Shown: positions 49,501 to 58,382, counted from the stretch's first letter. The stretch: 64,000 nt of DNA from Schlesneria sp. DSM 10557 (GCF_041860085.1 NZ_CP124747.1:3348001-3412000); one strand, 5' to 3'. Notes: a model not told the origin generated them from the sequence alone. Numbers and translations are program-made.

Positions 49501-50072
49501 ACGCCGGTGGCAAATCCAGTGAAAAGGACTTCACGCACCTCAGCGGTTCCGTCCCCATCCCGATCTGCCAGAAAAATAATGTCCGGAGCGCAGACAACGA
49601 TCACACCACCCCGCGCTGGACAAATCCCGAAACAGGCGGGCAATCGATCCGCCCAGACGTCAGCCCGATCCATCTGGCCATCACCATCGGTATCCACCAA
49701 TTGTTTGACGGTACCATAGGTCCCGGCTTTGGCCGCTTCTTCGACATGTTCGGGGACAAAAAAACGCCGCACGACCTTATCGAGCTTCCCGGTCTGATTG
49801 AGTTCGTCGATGTCGATCTGACCGTCGAGGTTAAATCCGTGCAACTCGCAGACAAACAGGCGTCCCTGCTCGTCAAAGCAGACCCCCGACGGTTCGCGGA
49901 TCAGCGGTTCGCTGGCGACAAGTTGCATTCGCATCCCGGCAGGAAGACGGAACAGTTTGGCCGCTGCTTGCGGCGCCTGGGGCTGCGGAGCATCGTCGGG
50001 AGTGGGTATTTGCCCCAGCAGTATTGATGAACTGTGTGCCACCAGAAACGCCAGCGTCGTCAACATCCGCAT
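46554..50072 (-). CDS. Large secreted dehydrogenase / HEAT-like / cytochrome c protein
   Basis: The protein has 1172 residues from the ATG at 50072, with AAGGAG ten bases upstream; the frame extends to 50471 without homology. A signal peptide (LTTLAFLVAHSSSILLG) is followed by a beta-propeller membrane-bound dehydrogenase domain with two calcium-loop-like stretches (DTDGDGQMD, DRDGDGTAE). HEAT-like repeats lie in the middle (AARRLLIERKERLAAPALVRL). A cytochrome domain has the haem site CGKCHQAHG, followed by GPDLSSE and SPSETISPGYMTYT. The C-terminus adds a carbohydrate-binding-like domain (PPQRYSARIKGWEFRIRE). This PVC-type architecture is widespread in planctomycetes and is presumed to oxidise sugars; the substrate is unknown. 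Confidence 0.88.
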   Translation of the reverse strand: MRMLTTLAFLVAHSSSILLGQIPTPDDAPQPQAPQAAAKLFRLPAGMRMQLVASEPLIREPSGVCFDEQGRLFVCELHGFNLDGQIDIDELNQTGKLDKVVRRFFVPEHVEEAAKAGTYGTVKQLVDTDGDGQMDRADVWADRLPACFGICPARGGVIVVCAPDIIFLADRDGDGTAEVREVLFTGFATGVLDRRMGNPQWGLDDWIYVGRPHRDATITGPHLPAPVPLPDTDFRIKADGSAIEPVSGAVGGLGHTFTEGGDRFISSIGWPAHFVVPLPWHSLARNPYVVTPSLSMQVFPDRRVYPTSKAHPWRTKRADDPGFSKFYTDGYGIAESAPNGYFTSCCGPLVYQDSVLPGLKGHLLACEPAQNLIHRSVVERDGLKLTLNRAPGEESSEFLTTVDSWFHPIALSHGPDGSVWVTDFYREIIEDYSAIPRYLQQQYGVTNGKDHGRIWKITSDQTHPVPSADMSRMTPEELAAEVGSELFWRRETARRLLIERKERLAAPALVRLARESHQPAAVINAIHTLDGLEELSPELLETLLSHPDGGVRRQVLQLAESRFADSPALFNRALELAEDPEGYVQLQLALSLGVSPDARVLPVLAKLARQQGSDPWVSTAILSSLANRGGEFLTVLLDHPETLGEARGFLKPLCFAIGARRNEQELSQSLTRICRLENPDVQVVALRGIRSSFEIATDLTLTSEARNEAKSLTGSDNLEVQSLAKELVRLMKLETEEERSARLARLQEQTQDVTLNVDHRLAAIGELASENEDSIAQTLVNALPSATPRVSEAILGAVFSRRDRIPVLLDAIEQKIVPASLVSAVHRAVLLDDKDDAVRQRAGKLLTVTNSAALEAYPRFTAALQETRDPVHGHQVFRDVCGKCHQAHGVGFAVGPDLSSEFQRAEETIIKDILSPSETISPGYMTYTISTNSGQVFTGLLGSESPTSVTLKQPEGKQQVILRNEIDELRVSSISLMPEDLVKSLKPKDVADAIAWLRQPQQRVVLLDDNPSMAMSLSEGEGTAEFVTTEKFAGESCLRITPPQRYSARIKGWEFRIREKPVVGEYRYLRFAWKSPQASGVMLELADEGLWPPAEEPLRRYFAGKNLTAWQAVGLAPRPPGDWVVITRDLWQDFGDFTLTGIAPTAIGGPAFFDRIELLRTVDESSAGGAQE

Positions 50073-50494
50073 GACTGCACATCTCCTTGACATCGTCAGA
50101 AACTCACGACTGTTCGCCAATCGACGTGGAACCGGAGGCTTTGAGAATGCAGACTCACAGAGAGAAACCCACATCCTGAAATCGAGGCCTGATTTATTCA
50201 GACGGAAAAAGCTACACTGAGCCGAGTCGAAAACAAAGTGCGAGAATCCCCCGAGCTGGCGGTCGAGCGACCATCGTCCACTGGCGCGGGGAAACTCTCG
50301 CCGAGCGACCGGATCGCGTCCTTCTTTCGTCGACGACTCGGCAGAGGCTTCGCCCTCGGGCATCTGACCGTCGTTTCCGATAAGAATATCCGTTTCATGC
50401 CTGCGTTCGGTCGCAGGTTGGTTTTGCAAAATGTCATTCTCACGAACGGCCGTCACGGCGTTCGTGATCAAGAGAGCTGCCTGCTGGATTGTTC
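50073..50494. other. 422-base gap, no gene seen
   Basis: The gap lies between the divergent starts of the dehydrogenase and truD genes. It must contain both promoters; no clear box, repeat or hairpin is visible. Confidence 0.45.
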
Positions 50495-51664
50495 ATGAAG
50501 CTTAAAAGTTTGCCTGAAGACTTCGAGGTCGAAGAACTCAGTGATTTCCCCATGGATGGCGGCCCGTTTGCCGTCTATCTGCTGACCAAGCGGTCGCTCG
50601 GCACCCCGGAAGCGATTACGGCCATCTGTCACCGCTGGAATTTCCCCCGTAAGGTCATCAGCTATGGCGGCCTGAAGGACAAGCACGCCGTCACCCGCCA
50701 GTGGGTCACGATCCTGCGCGGTCCCCGCCGTGACTTCCGTGAAGAAAACTTTTCACTGACCTACCAGGGCCAGGCCAGCCGCCCGTTTGAGCCACAGGAT
50801 ATCGCCGCCAACCGATTTCATATCGTAATGCGAAACCTGACCCCCGATGCCGCGCGGCGAATCCTGAGCTGCCGGGAATCGCTCGAACGTTACGGCGTCC
50901 CCAATTATTACGACGATCAGCGATTCGGCTCCCTCGGGGAATCAGGCGAATTCATCGCGCAGCCCTGGTGCCAGGGGAACTACGAACGAGCACTCTGGCT
51001 CGCCATCGCAGAGCCCAACTCGCATGACCGGCCGAACGACCGGGATGAGAAGGAGATCATTCGTCATTTCTGGGGTGACTGGGTCGCGTGCAAAGGTGCC
51101 CTCAGAAAATCTTCCGCTCGCAGCATTGTGACGTATCTGGTTGATCACCCCGAACGATTTCGCGAGGCCTTCGCCCTGCTTCGGCAGGACATGCGCAGCC
51201 TCTGGCTGGCCGCCTTTCAAAGCAACATCTGGAACCGGTGCCTGGCGGCGACGCTGCAGCAGCATGTCTCGCCCGACCACTGCTTCCCTGTCTCTCTCGC
51301 CACGGCCGACGTCCCCTTCTTTACCGCGCTGAGCGACAGCGCGGATCAGGCCCTGCGGAACCTGCAACTCCCTCTGCCGTCAGCGCGTTTGCATCTGGAA
51401 CCGGGCCCTCTGCTGGATCTGTATGAACAGGTCCTCAGTCCGCTGGGTCTCGCCCTGCGCGAACTTCGTGTGAAGTATCCACGTGATAGCTTTTTCTCCA
51501 AAGGAGAACGACAAGCGGTGATCAAACCGCAAAAACTGAGGATGCACCAGGCAGACCACGACGACCAGAACGAAGGCCGTCAGCGTCTCACGCTGGAGTT
51601 CATCCTGCCCCGAGGCGCCTACGCCACAATCATCGTGAAAAGACTGACGTTGTTTCCCAGTTGA
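50495..51664 (+). CDS. truD: tRNA pseudouridine(13) synthase TruD
   Basis: The protein has 389 residues from MKLKSLPEDFEVEEL (ATG 50495). The catalytic Asp is Asp62 in SYGGLKDKHAVTRQ. NYYDDQRFGSLGESGEFI, LWLAAFQSNIWNRCLA and the C-terminal LTLEFILPRGAYATI are conserved TruD parts. The enzyme modifies U13 of tRNA. Confidence 0.95.
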   Translation: MKLKSLPEDFEVEELSDFPMDGGPFAVYLLTKRSLGTPEAITAICHRWNFPRKVISYGGLKDKHAVTRQWVTILRGPRRDFREENFSLTYQGQASRPFEPQDIAANRFHIVMRNLTPDAARRILSCRESLERYGVPNYYDDQRFGSLGESGEFIAQPWCQGNYERALWLAIAEPNSHDRPNDRDEKEIIRHFWGDWVACKGALRKSSARSIVTYLVDHPERFREAFALLRQDMRSLWLAAFQSNIWNRCLAATLQQHVSPDHCFPVSLATADVPFFTALSDSADQALRNLQLPLPSARLHLEPGPLLDLYEQVLSPLGLALRELRVKYPRDSFFSKGERQAVIKPQKLRMHQADHDDQNEGRQRLTLEFILPRGAYATIIVKRLTLFPS

Positions 51665-51726
51665 AACCGCCGAGGTGAGGCAAGTTCCTCAGCAGTGGTC
51701 CGGTACAGTGGCGTCGCAATCCCCGT

Positions 51727-52134
51727 TCACTGCCAGTCTTCAAGCAGCAACCCGGGAACTTGACGGAACTCAGATAAATTGTGGGTTACCAGCGTCATTC
51801 GGTTGGCCAACGCGACTGCGGCGATCATCAGATCGTTCGGACCGATCAGTCGACCGGCAGACGTCAGGTAAGCTCGCAGCTTGCCATATTCTTCCGCAGC
51901 CAAATCGTCAAACGGAAGCGGCAAGAACTGTGCCTGGAGTCGAGCGACCATTGCTCGATTGGAGGCCTCATGAGCGGGGCCGCTGCGAATGGCCCCGAAA
52001 ATCAGCTCGGCCAGTACAACGGAACACAGGTAAACGGAACCTGGAGGTGCCGCGAGCAGACTCGCTGTCACTTTGGAGTTCGGTCCGCGCCGCAGGTGAT
52101 CTACAAATGCGTTCGTATCACGAATGTGAGTCAT
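51727..52134 (-). CDS. vapC: VapC-type PIN-domain toxin
   Basis: The protein has 135 residues from MTHIRDTNAFVDHL. The PIN residues are Asp6, Glu in SVVLAELIFGAI, and Asp in LIGPNDLMIAAVAL, with TLVTHNLSEFRQVPGL near the end. It would be a ribonuclease. Its start overlaps the stop of the antitoxin-like gene as ATGA, which is the usual vapBC order. Confidence 0.85.
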   Translation of the reverse strand: MTHIRDTNAFVDHLRRGPNSKVTASLLAAPPGSVYLCSVVLAELIFGAIRSGPAHEASNRAMVARLQAQFLPLPFDDLAAEEYGKLRAYLTSAGRLIGPNDLMIAAVALANRMTLVTHNLSEFRQVPGLLLEDWQ

Positions 52135-52370
52135 GAAAGGGCATCTCGCTCTTCCAGTTGGTGCAACTGGGAGCATTCAAATTCCCCCTGCCACCCGCCA
52201 GCCGTCGCGAGAATGCCATTCCGCCACTCGTCCGGAGTCATCGCAGGCTGTCGACCTATCGGCTCGATTGTTACCCGCACATCCTGACCTGCCTCCCCCG
52301 CTCCGAGCGGCAGTGTCAAAACGAGCAGGCCGCCATCACCGACCCTTCGTTCCACTACGATCCGATTCAT
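52131..52370 (-). CDS. VapB-like antitoxin
   Basis: The protein has 79 residues from the ATG at 52370, with GAGAGG six bases upstream; longer starts are less likely. An N-terminal beta region (NRIVVERRVGDGGLLVLTLPL) is followed by the acidic, helical tail with MTPDEWRNGILATAGGWQGEFE, as in antitoxins paired with PIN toxins. It is coupled with the toxin gene by a 4-base overlap. Confidence 0.75.
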   Translation of the reverse strand: MNRIVVERRVGDGGLLVLTLPLGAGEAGQDVRVTIEPIGRQPAMTPDEWRNGILATAGGWQGEFECSQLHQLEERDALS

Positions 52371-52565
52371 GATCATCCTCTCCATCTGGTCACGCTCATT
52401 ATTTGTACCGCCCGCCTGGCGGTGGTTCAAACTCGATCGGATCCGGAACGGGGCTGCGGCGACTTCATGGCAAAGAGGGATTTCACACAAGACAAGAAAG
52501 TCTCCGCAAATCGGCCTCGCCCACTGGCGATTCCAAATATTGTGTTACTCATCCCCGCCGCTCAA

Positions 52566-52958
52566 TCAACTGTGAACCGCTCGCGATAAGTCGTACAGAC
52601 TCACCCCGGCCACAAACAGCGAGCCTGTGCACAGAGTTCCGCCAATCCAGAGAAAGGGGAAGAACCCGGGGTCAGTAATGTCGCAATGGAAAAATCCCCA
52701 GCCGGTGATTCCGCAGACCACCCCCGACCACAGGAGCATTCCGAACCTGACAGCGATGCGTTGAGTGTTCGCGTGTTTGGACAGGATTAATCCCGTCGCA
52801 CCGATCAGGACTCCAGTCGCCCCCACGACGACCACGTGCATCCCCGAGAACCACCCGAAGATTGCCGGCACGGAGAACAGCAACAGTAGGAACAAGCTCA
52901 TCAGCCCCATGATCTGTCCTGACAGTTGGATGAACGGCGCTGCGAAGTCTCTTTCCAT
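52566..52958 (-). CDS. Small membrane protein
   Basis: The protein has 130 residues with about four hydrophobic segments: GLMSLFLLLLFSVPAIFGWF, VVVVGATGVLIGATGLIL, FGMLLWSGVVCGITGWGFF and FFPFLWIGGTLCTGSLFVAGV. No family is recognised. It is downstream of the DUF1559-like gene on the same strand (100 bases), possibly co-transcribed. Confidence 0.6.
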   Translation of the reverse strand: MERDFAAPFIQLSGQIMGLMSLFLLLLFSVPAIFGWFSGMHVVVVGATGVLIGATGLILSKHANTQRIAVRFGMLLWSGVVCGITGWGFFHCDITDPGFFPFLWIGGTLCTGSLFVAGVSLYDLSRAVHS

Positions 52959-53058
52959 GAACCAACGTCCTCAAAGCGGAGGCGGGCAGCGTCAATCGAA
53001 AACGGCAAGCACCCCAGTTCGTGATAACGCCATTTCGTGGTCAGCCGCGCCACGAAAT

Positions 53059-54378
53059 TCATTTCCCATATCGGTAGGGCGGCCATGGCTCACCCGACTT
53101 TGCCAAGTCACGGATTTTCTGAGGGCTCAGCCCCTGTCCAACCTGGACCCTACAGTCGGGCCTCTCATCCAGGAACGCGACCACGGACTTAGTCGAAAAG
53201 CTGTAAGTATCACCCGCAGGTTCACCGATTATGACAGATTCCAGTTTGGGTAACTTGGCGAGCAAACTCCAACTGTGGTCTCCGAAGCGAGCCGCGCCGA
53301 TTTCTAGATGCTTGAGTCGACGGCAACGGGACAGAATTTCCAGACCGCGATTCGTCGTCGCCCGTCCCCCGACCTTGATTTCCTCTAAATCAGGCAGGCC
53401 CTCAATCAATCGAAGACCCCGATCAGTCAGGGAGTAACCTAGGTCGAGCACCCGCAAGGACTGATATTTCTTGAGGACTTGTGCCGGTCCATCCAGCGTC
53501 GTCGCCACCGAGCTATTCCAAGACGTCTCTGAGTCATGAATCCAGGCTCGCACAATATGCCTCGACTCATTCTGAACTCCGATGATGCAGTCACTCCGTT
53601 TCGGGTCACTCCACAAGCTCACCAATGGTTCCGAAAGATGATAAACCCCCGCCGGTTTGGAGACATCCGGGGCCGAATGATCCCATTTGGCATTAACGCC
53701 GCGCAACTTGAGGAACAGATCCTGATCACTGTGGTGACTGAATTCGCGAACACTTCCATCGGCCAGCAGCATCTGAGTGATCTCACGCACCGGGCTACCG
53801 AAACCTTCCTCAGTGGTATTCAGCCCCAACGCCACACTTCGCCATTCGTAGGGATAGCCGAATGGCTGAAACATTCCTTTCGCATCTCCCACCAGCAGCG
53901 TGTGGGCCGTTCCATTCGTTAGATCCGAGAACGAGGTCGAACTATTGCGATAGAAGACCAGATCACTTCCCGAATAGTGATTCCGTTTCAACCCATCATC
54001 GAGCCGACCAGATCCAATCGAGGGATTGAGATACGCGTCGCCTGGATAGCGTTGAAAATACTTAAGTTGGTCAGGATGGTCCCACGGGATGTTGATGTTC
54101 ACACCGTTGTAGAAAGGGCTGGCTTCAATGTAAGGAGCAATGAATGTCGTCCACCCGTGAAATGCACGTCCTTCGGCGTTGAAGACGCCACCAGGTGGTA
54201 ATATGTCGTACGTACTCGCATAGTTATGAAGCGCCAGTCCGAGCTGCTTCAAATTGTTCTTCGACTGCGTGCGACGTGCCGACTCGCGAGCCTGCTGAAT
54301 AGCCGGCAGTGCCACCGCGGCCAGGAGCACGAGCATCAGCAACGAGGCGATTGCGCCAATCCAGCGGCCTGACCACAT
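53059..54378 (-). CDS. DUF1559 pseudopilin-like protein with C-terminal leucine-rich repeats
   Basis: The protein has 439 residues from [10 protein letters not shown] (ATG 54378, AGGG nine bases upstream). The N-terminal hydrophobic stretch followed by [30 protein letters not shown] is the typical DUF1559 opening, and the [16 protein letters not shown] and [11 protein letters not shown] landmarks follow. Instead of ending there, the C-terminal 140 residues show leucine-rich-repeat-like units ([62 protein letters not shown]). The usual prepilin GFTLIE segment is not evident. Processing by the pilD-like peptidase is possible but unproven. Confidence 0.78.
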   Translation of the reverse strand: MWSGRWIGAIASLLMLVLLAAVALPAIQQARESARRTQSKNNLKQLGLALHNYASTYDILPPGGVFNAEGRAFHGWTTFIAPYIEASPFYNGVNINIPWDHPDQLKYFQRYPGDAYLNPSIGSGRLDDGLKRNHYSGSDLVFYRNSSTSFSDLTNGTAHTLLVGDAKGMFQPFGYPYEWRSVALGLNTTEEGFGSPVREITQMLLADGSVREFSHHSDQDLFLKLRGVNAKWDHSAPDVSKPAGVYHLSEPLVSLWSDPKRSDCIIGVQNESRHIVRAWIHDSETSWNSSVATTLDGPAQVLKKYQSLRVLDLGYSLTDRGLRLIEGLPDLEEIKVGGRATTNRGLEILSRCRRLKHLEIGAARFGDHSWSLLAKLPKLESVIIGEPAGDTYSFSTKSVVAFLDERPDCRVQVGQGLSPQKIRDLAKSGEPWPPYRYGK

Positions 54379-54613
54379 GGTATTTTGCCCTTTCAAAGTG
54401 AATTGGTGCCCCGAACTGGTAGAGTTAACAGAAGAGCAATACCAACGGCTCCGGCCCCCCCAGTCACCATCTCCCTGCCCCGTTACTTTTCATGTCGAGC
54501 GGGCCGCGGCGGCAACCTCCCCACATGAGAACACAGAAAAGACATCTTGTCTACATTTTAATCCTGGAAAGAGACTTTCCCGTCGACGAAAAAGCAGCCC
54601 TGGGGGTGTCGCC

Positions 54614-54651
54614 CTGCATCGGCCAGGAGATCAAAGACTTGGCCGATGCAG
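54614..54651. other. Perfect 12-bp hairpin in a 439-base gap
   Basis: CTGCATCGGCCA and TGGCCGATGCAG pair around a 14-base loop, with no T-run. It lies between divergent genes (54378 and 54818); the rest of the gap 54379-54817 holds no gene. Confidence 0.6.
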
Positions 54652-54817
54652 TGATCACTCAATGAATCATCACGCCTTGAGAACCGCGTCCAGTATGCGA
54701 ATTCGGTGATTGCAAGTCGAAAGGGGGATCACTATTGTCAGCCTGAGCCGACTTGTCTCTCGAAGCAACGGAATTGCCCTGAGATTGGATCGATCCACCG
54801 GATCTGGATTTGGGGAC

Positions 54818-55555
54818 ATGCGAACAAACTCATTCACGAACTTACTGACTCTCAGCCTCGTCGCGTTACTGGCCATCACGACGACGCCGGCGAGGAGTGC
54901 CGAGCCAACACCAATGCGATTTACCCCACCGCTCCAGTCGTACCTGGAATCCCGTGCGAGCGAGTTTGATCAGATTTCCGATGATCGAAAGGCCTTGCTC
55001 AAAAAACTGGCCCTGCATGTGCAGAAACGAATTCAAGCCGATCAACCGGCCCGCTTGACGTTTATCTGCACGCACAACTCGCGGCGCAGCCAGATCTCCC
55101 AGGTCTGGGCAGCGACCGCGGCTCGCTACTACGGCATCCAAGGGGTTGAAACGTTTTCCGGCGGGACAGAAACGACCGCCTTCAACCCTCGAGCGGTGGC
55201 GGCGATGCAGCGAACGGGGCTCGACATCCGGACCAGGAATGAGCCCCCCGCTGCTGGCGAGGAGACCAACCCGCGTTATGAGATTCACTTCCCGCAGGAT
55301 GAGCAGCCACTGATCTGCTTCTCCAAAGTCTACAACCAAGCCCCGAACCCGCAGAAAGACTTCTGCGCCGTGATGTGCTGCTCGCACGCGGACATGAACT
55401 GCCCCGTCGTTGCCGGCTGTTCGCTCCGCGTTTCGCTTCCCTACGAAGACCCCAAGGAATCAGATGGTCGCCCTGATGAAGGGGCGACGTACGATGAGCG
55501 TTGCGAGCAGATCTGCCGTGAGATGATGTACGTCTTCTCGCAGGTCACGCGATAA
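54818..55555 (+). CDS. Secreted low-molecular-weight phosphatase / ArsC-like protein
   Basis: The protein has 245 residues. The ATG at 54818 starts a signal peptide (LLTLSLVALLAITTTPARSAE). The phosphate-loop motif C-x5-R is FICTHNSRRSQ (Cys84 to Arg90), as in LMW phosphatases and thioredoxin-type arsenate reductases. FSKVYNQ and DFCAVMCCSHADMNCP follow with several Cys. The Cys-rich insert CSHADMNCPVVAGCS is not in ordinary LMW-PTPs. An exported phosphatase of this fold is unusual. Substrate unknown. Confidence 0.72.
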   Translation: MRTNSFTNLLTLSLVALLAITTTPARSAEPTPMRFTPPLQSYLESRASEFDQISDDRKALLKKLALHVQKRIQADQPARLTFICTHNSRRSQISQVWAATAARYYGIQGVETFSGGTETTAFNPRAVAAMQRTGLDIRTRNEPPAAGEETNPRYEIHFPQDEQPLICFSKVYNQAPNPQKDFCAVMCCSHADMNCPVVAGCSLRVSLPYEDPKESDGRPDEGATYDERCEQICREMMYVFSQVTR

Positions 55556-55722
55556 CGCATCATTTTGATGAAATTTTCGGTGGCGACCCCACCCCGTCAG
55601 CAGGCTTCGTGCAGCGGCGTCATGAGATTTTCTCCTGACAATTCGTCAGTTCCTTGAGGACGGCAGATGACATTCCGCGCGAGCTCGAGAACGTGCGGCC
55701 GTGGCGATCGGAATCCTTCAAC

Positions 55723-55881
55723 CTAGTGCTTTGTCACGATGAAATCGTCGGGTTGTGTGCCACTGCATCGGAGTCCTCGGAGACGCAGTGTCTTCTCATT
55801 TTTTGATGCTTGACAGAGCACTGCGTGACCGAGGACGGTCATGCAGTGGCACCCTAATTTTTCATCGTGACAAACCACTAG
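55723..55881. mobile_element. MITE-like near-palindromic element
   Basis: The 159-bp unit begins CTAGTGCTTTGTCACGATGAAA and ends with its near-perfect complement, one mismatch in 22. Inside, GTGCCACTGCAT (55757) and ATGCAGTGGCAC (55841), TCCTCGG (55774) and CCGAGGA (55829), and CGCAGTG (55784) and CACTGCG (55819) continue the palindrome, so the whole element folds as one long hairpin. No frame of note is inside. The gap 55556-56039 holds nothing else. Confidence 0.85.
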
Positions 55882-56039
55882 CCGCAGTCTCTCCAGGCCG
55901 TCAGGTCCTATCATTGCACGACTTCTGATCTGTCTGAAAATCCGCGAATCGCGGGGGTTGAGTTGCGTTCAACCTGCGACTTCCGCCAAGATTGCCATTG
56001 TTTTTCGATGGACAGCGATCTTCTGGAACTGCGGTGGTG

Positions 56040-58382
56040 ATGTTCGGACTGTTTCCTCTAATTGCCTTCGGATTCGGCAGCCCCTTGATGTTGTGGGGAC
56101 TGGCGGCCGGCAGCATTCCGATTCTCATCCACCTGCTGCATCGCAGGCGGTATCAGACGGTTCCCTGGGCGGCCATGCGATTTTTGCTCGCCGCCACCAA
56201 AAAGCAATCTCGTCGCCTCAAGCTGGAACAGCTACTGCTTCTGTTAGTCCGCACCATGATCGTGGTCTGCCTGGCATTGGCACTTGCGCGGCCAACGGCC
56301 GAAACGCTTGGGCAATACTTTCAGTCTGAGGGCCCCAAGCATCGGATTATTGTGATCGACGCGACACTCAGCATGGGCAGCGCGACCACCGGTCGAACCC
56401 GGTTTGATCGCGCCCGCGAGCTGGCCCGTCAGATTGTCGCCGGTTCTCGACAGGGGGACGCCATCAATCTTGTCCGCATTAGCGAGTCAACGCCGCACGT
56501 CATCATCGCCCGCCCGGCCTACCAGTCGATGGCGGTCATCGAAGAGATCGAACAACTGCTTCTATACGACGAGCGCGTCGATGCGTCGATCGTTTTGAAG
56601 GAAGTACAGGACCTGCTGTCGCTCGCACCCGAAATTCGCCGGAAAGAGGTCTACCTGATCACCGACCTGCAGGCGTCGACCTGGGCGCCGGCCAATTCTG
56701 TCGAAGCCTCGCGCATCCGGGAAACGCTCAAGACGATCGGTTCCCGCTCACAGGTCGTCTGGCTGGATGTGGGGGATTCCAACGCGAGCAACACCGCCGT
56801 CACCGGGCTCAGGATCGACAACGATTTCGTTCTCTCCGGTCGCCCGGTCCGCGTCTCGGCCAGTCTCAAAAACTTCAGTTCGATCGGGGCGTCGAATCAA
56901 CTCGTCGAGCTCATGGTGGACGGCCAGTTGACCGACACCAAACGGGCCGACCTGCCAGCCGGCCAGGAAGTTTCCGTCGATTTTTCGCCGACGTTCAGCG
57001 ACGGAGAACATCGGCTGAATGTCCGGATCGCCCCTGATACGCTTCCCGTCGACGATGTGAGATCACTCGTCATTCCCGTTCGAAGTGAACTGCAGGTGCT
57101 GCTCATCAACGGTAAGCCTTCCGGCGAACCAATGGGCAACTCCACTGACTTCCTGAAACTGGCTCTTGCCCCCGAACTCCCCAACCGGGCTTTCTCCAGC
57201 CCGATGCGTCCCACGGTAATTCGAGAAAGCGAACTGCTCGGATCCGACCTCAGCCGGTATGACTGCGTCTTCGCCTGTAACATCGCGATGTTCACCGAAC
57301 GCGAAGCCGAAGTTTTGCGCAGTTACCTGGAGTCAGGTGGCGGTGTGGTCTTCTGCCTGGGTGATCAGGTCCGCCCCGACAACTACAATCAAATTCTGCA
57401 TGCAGAGAAACAGCCGATCCTTCCCGCCCGGTTGATCGAGCGAACGGGTGATCCCCGCAAAAAAGACGTGGCATTCACGTTCGACCCGGGAGAATTCAAC
57501 CATCCCATCCTGCAACCGTTTGCGGGAAATGCCAATGCCGGTCTGGAACTGACGAAAACGTTTGTGTACGTCAAAGCCGAAGTCGACGCGGACCGGGGGG
57601 CCGAAGTGGCCCTGGGATTCAGCTCGGGCGACCCCGCGATTGTCGATGCCCCTTACGGGCGAGGACGCGTGGTGCTGGTGACCACATCGGTCGACCGGGA
57701 ATGGAGTACGTGGGCGGTCTGGGGCCACAGCCTGATTCCGCTGATGCACGAGACCGTGAACTACGCCGTCTCGGGACGGTGGAAAGACAGGGACGTCCTC
57801 GTCGGTCAGCCGTTGCAGTGTCACGTCGGGCTGCGCGCCACCGACACCCCCGCGGTCCTGCATCTTCCCAACGGCGATACGAAACAACTGCAACCCTCAG
57901 CGGATGGTCGCAATATCACGTCCGAGCCGACCGCAACCAGTGGGTTCCACAAAATTGTGCTGGGGCCTCCTGCAAATCGTACCGACTGGTTCGCCGTGAA
58001 TGTTGATACCCAGGAAAGCGATCTCACCTCACTGCAAAGCGAAGACCTCAGAACCGAATTGATGCCCGGAATCGAGTTTCGTTACCTCACCGAATGGGAA
58101 GAAGCGGCAGCGAGCAACGGAGAACAGGTGCGTGTGATTTCGACCGGGACGGGCTTCTCGCGGTCACTGCTGTTCGCGGCCATGGCCTTGTTACTGGTCG
58201 AACAACTGATGGCGTGGAACTTTGTTGCCGGAGCCAGCCTGCTGCTCGCATTCGCAATGGGATCGTTAACATTGAATGCCTACCGGTGGGATTCCTGGAT
58301 CGGTGCCGGGCTGGCGAGCGTCATCGCAATCAGTCTGGTGGCGTTGGCCCTGAAATTTCGCCCCGTCCTCCGCTCGGGCTGA
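56040..58382 (+). CDS. BatA-like membrane VWA protein
   Basis: The protein has 780 residues from MFGLFPLIAFGFGSP (ATG 56040). The N-terminal membrane pair (LMLWGLAAGSIPILIHLLHRRRY, LLLLVRTMIVVCLALALARP) is the BatA motif. A VWA domain follows with IIVIDATLSMGSATTGR: the MIDAS reads DATLS, with Thr in place of the first Ser. A later region (VFACNIAMFTEREAEVLRSYLESGGGVVFC) is a glutamine-amidotransferase-like fold often found in such proteins. Two or three C-terminal helices end it. These proteins belong to the Bat/aerotolerance group; no MoxR ATPase gene is next to it. Confidence 0.82.
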   Translation: MFGLFPLIAFGFGSPLMLWGLAAGSIPILIHLLHRRRYQTVPWAAMRFLLAATKKQSRRLKLEQLLLLLVRTMIVVCLALALARPTAETLGQYFQSEGPKHRIIVIDATLSMGSATTGRTRFDRARELARQIVAGSRQGDAINLVRISESTPHVIIARPAYQSMAVIEEIEQLLLYDERVDASIVLKEVQDLLSLAPEIRRKEVYLITDLQASTWAPANSVEASRIRETLKTIGSRSQVVWLDVGDSNASNTAVTGLRIDNDFVLSGRPVRVSASLKNFSSIGASNQLVELMVDGQLTDTKRADLPAGQEVSVDFSPTFSDGEHRLNVRIAPDTLPVDDVRSLVIPVRSELQVLLINGKPSGEPMGNSTDFLKLALAPELPNRAFSSPMRPTVIRESELLGSDLSRYDCVFACNIAMFTEREAEVLRSYLESGGGVVFCLGDQVRPDNYNQILHAEKQPILPARLIERTGDPRKKDVAFTFDPGEFNHPILQPFAGNANAGLELTKTFVYVKAEVDADRGAEVALGFSSGDPAIVDAPYGRGRVVLVTTSVDREWSTWAVWGHSLIPLMHETVNYAVSGRWKDRDVLVGQPLQCHVGLRATDTPAVLHLPNGDTKQLQPSADGRNITSEPTATSGFHKIVLGPPANRTDWFAVNVDTQESDLTSLQSEDLRTELMPGIEFRYLTEWEEAAASNGEQVRVISTGTGFSRSLLFAAMALLLVEQLMAWNFVAGASLLLAFAMGSLTLNAYRWDSWIGAGLASVIAISLVALALKFRPVLRSG

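Noticed and set aside
48411..50027. A 538-residue + strand frame
   Set aside because: It is entirely antisense to the well-supported dehydrogenase/cytochrome gene; composition is typical of a shadow.
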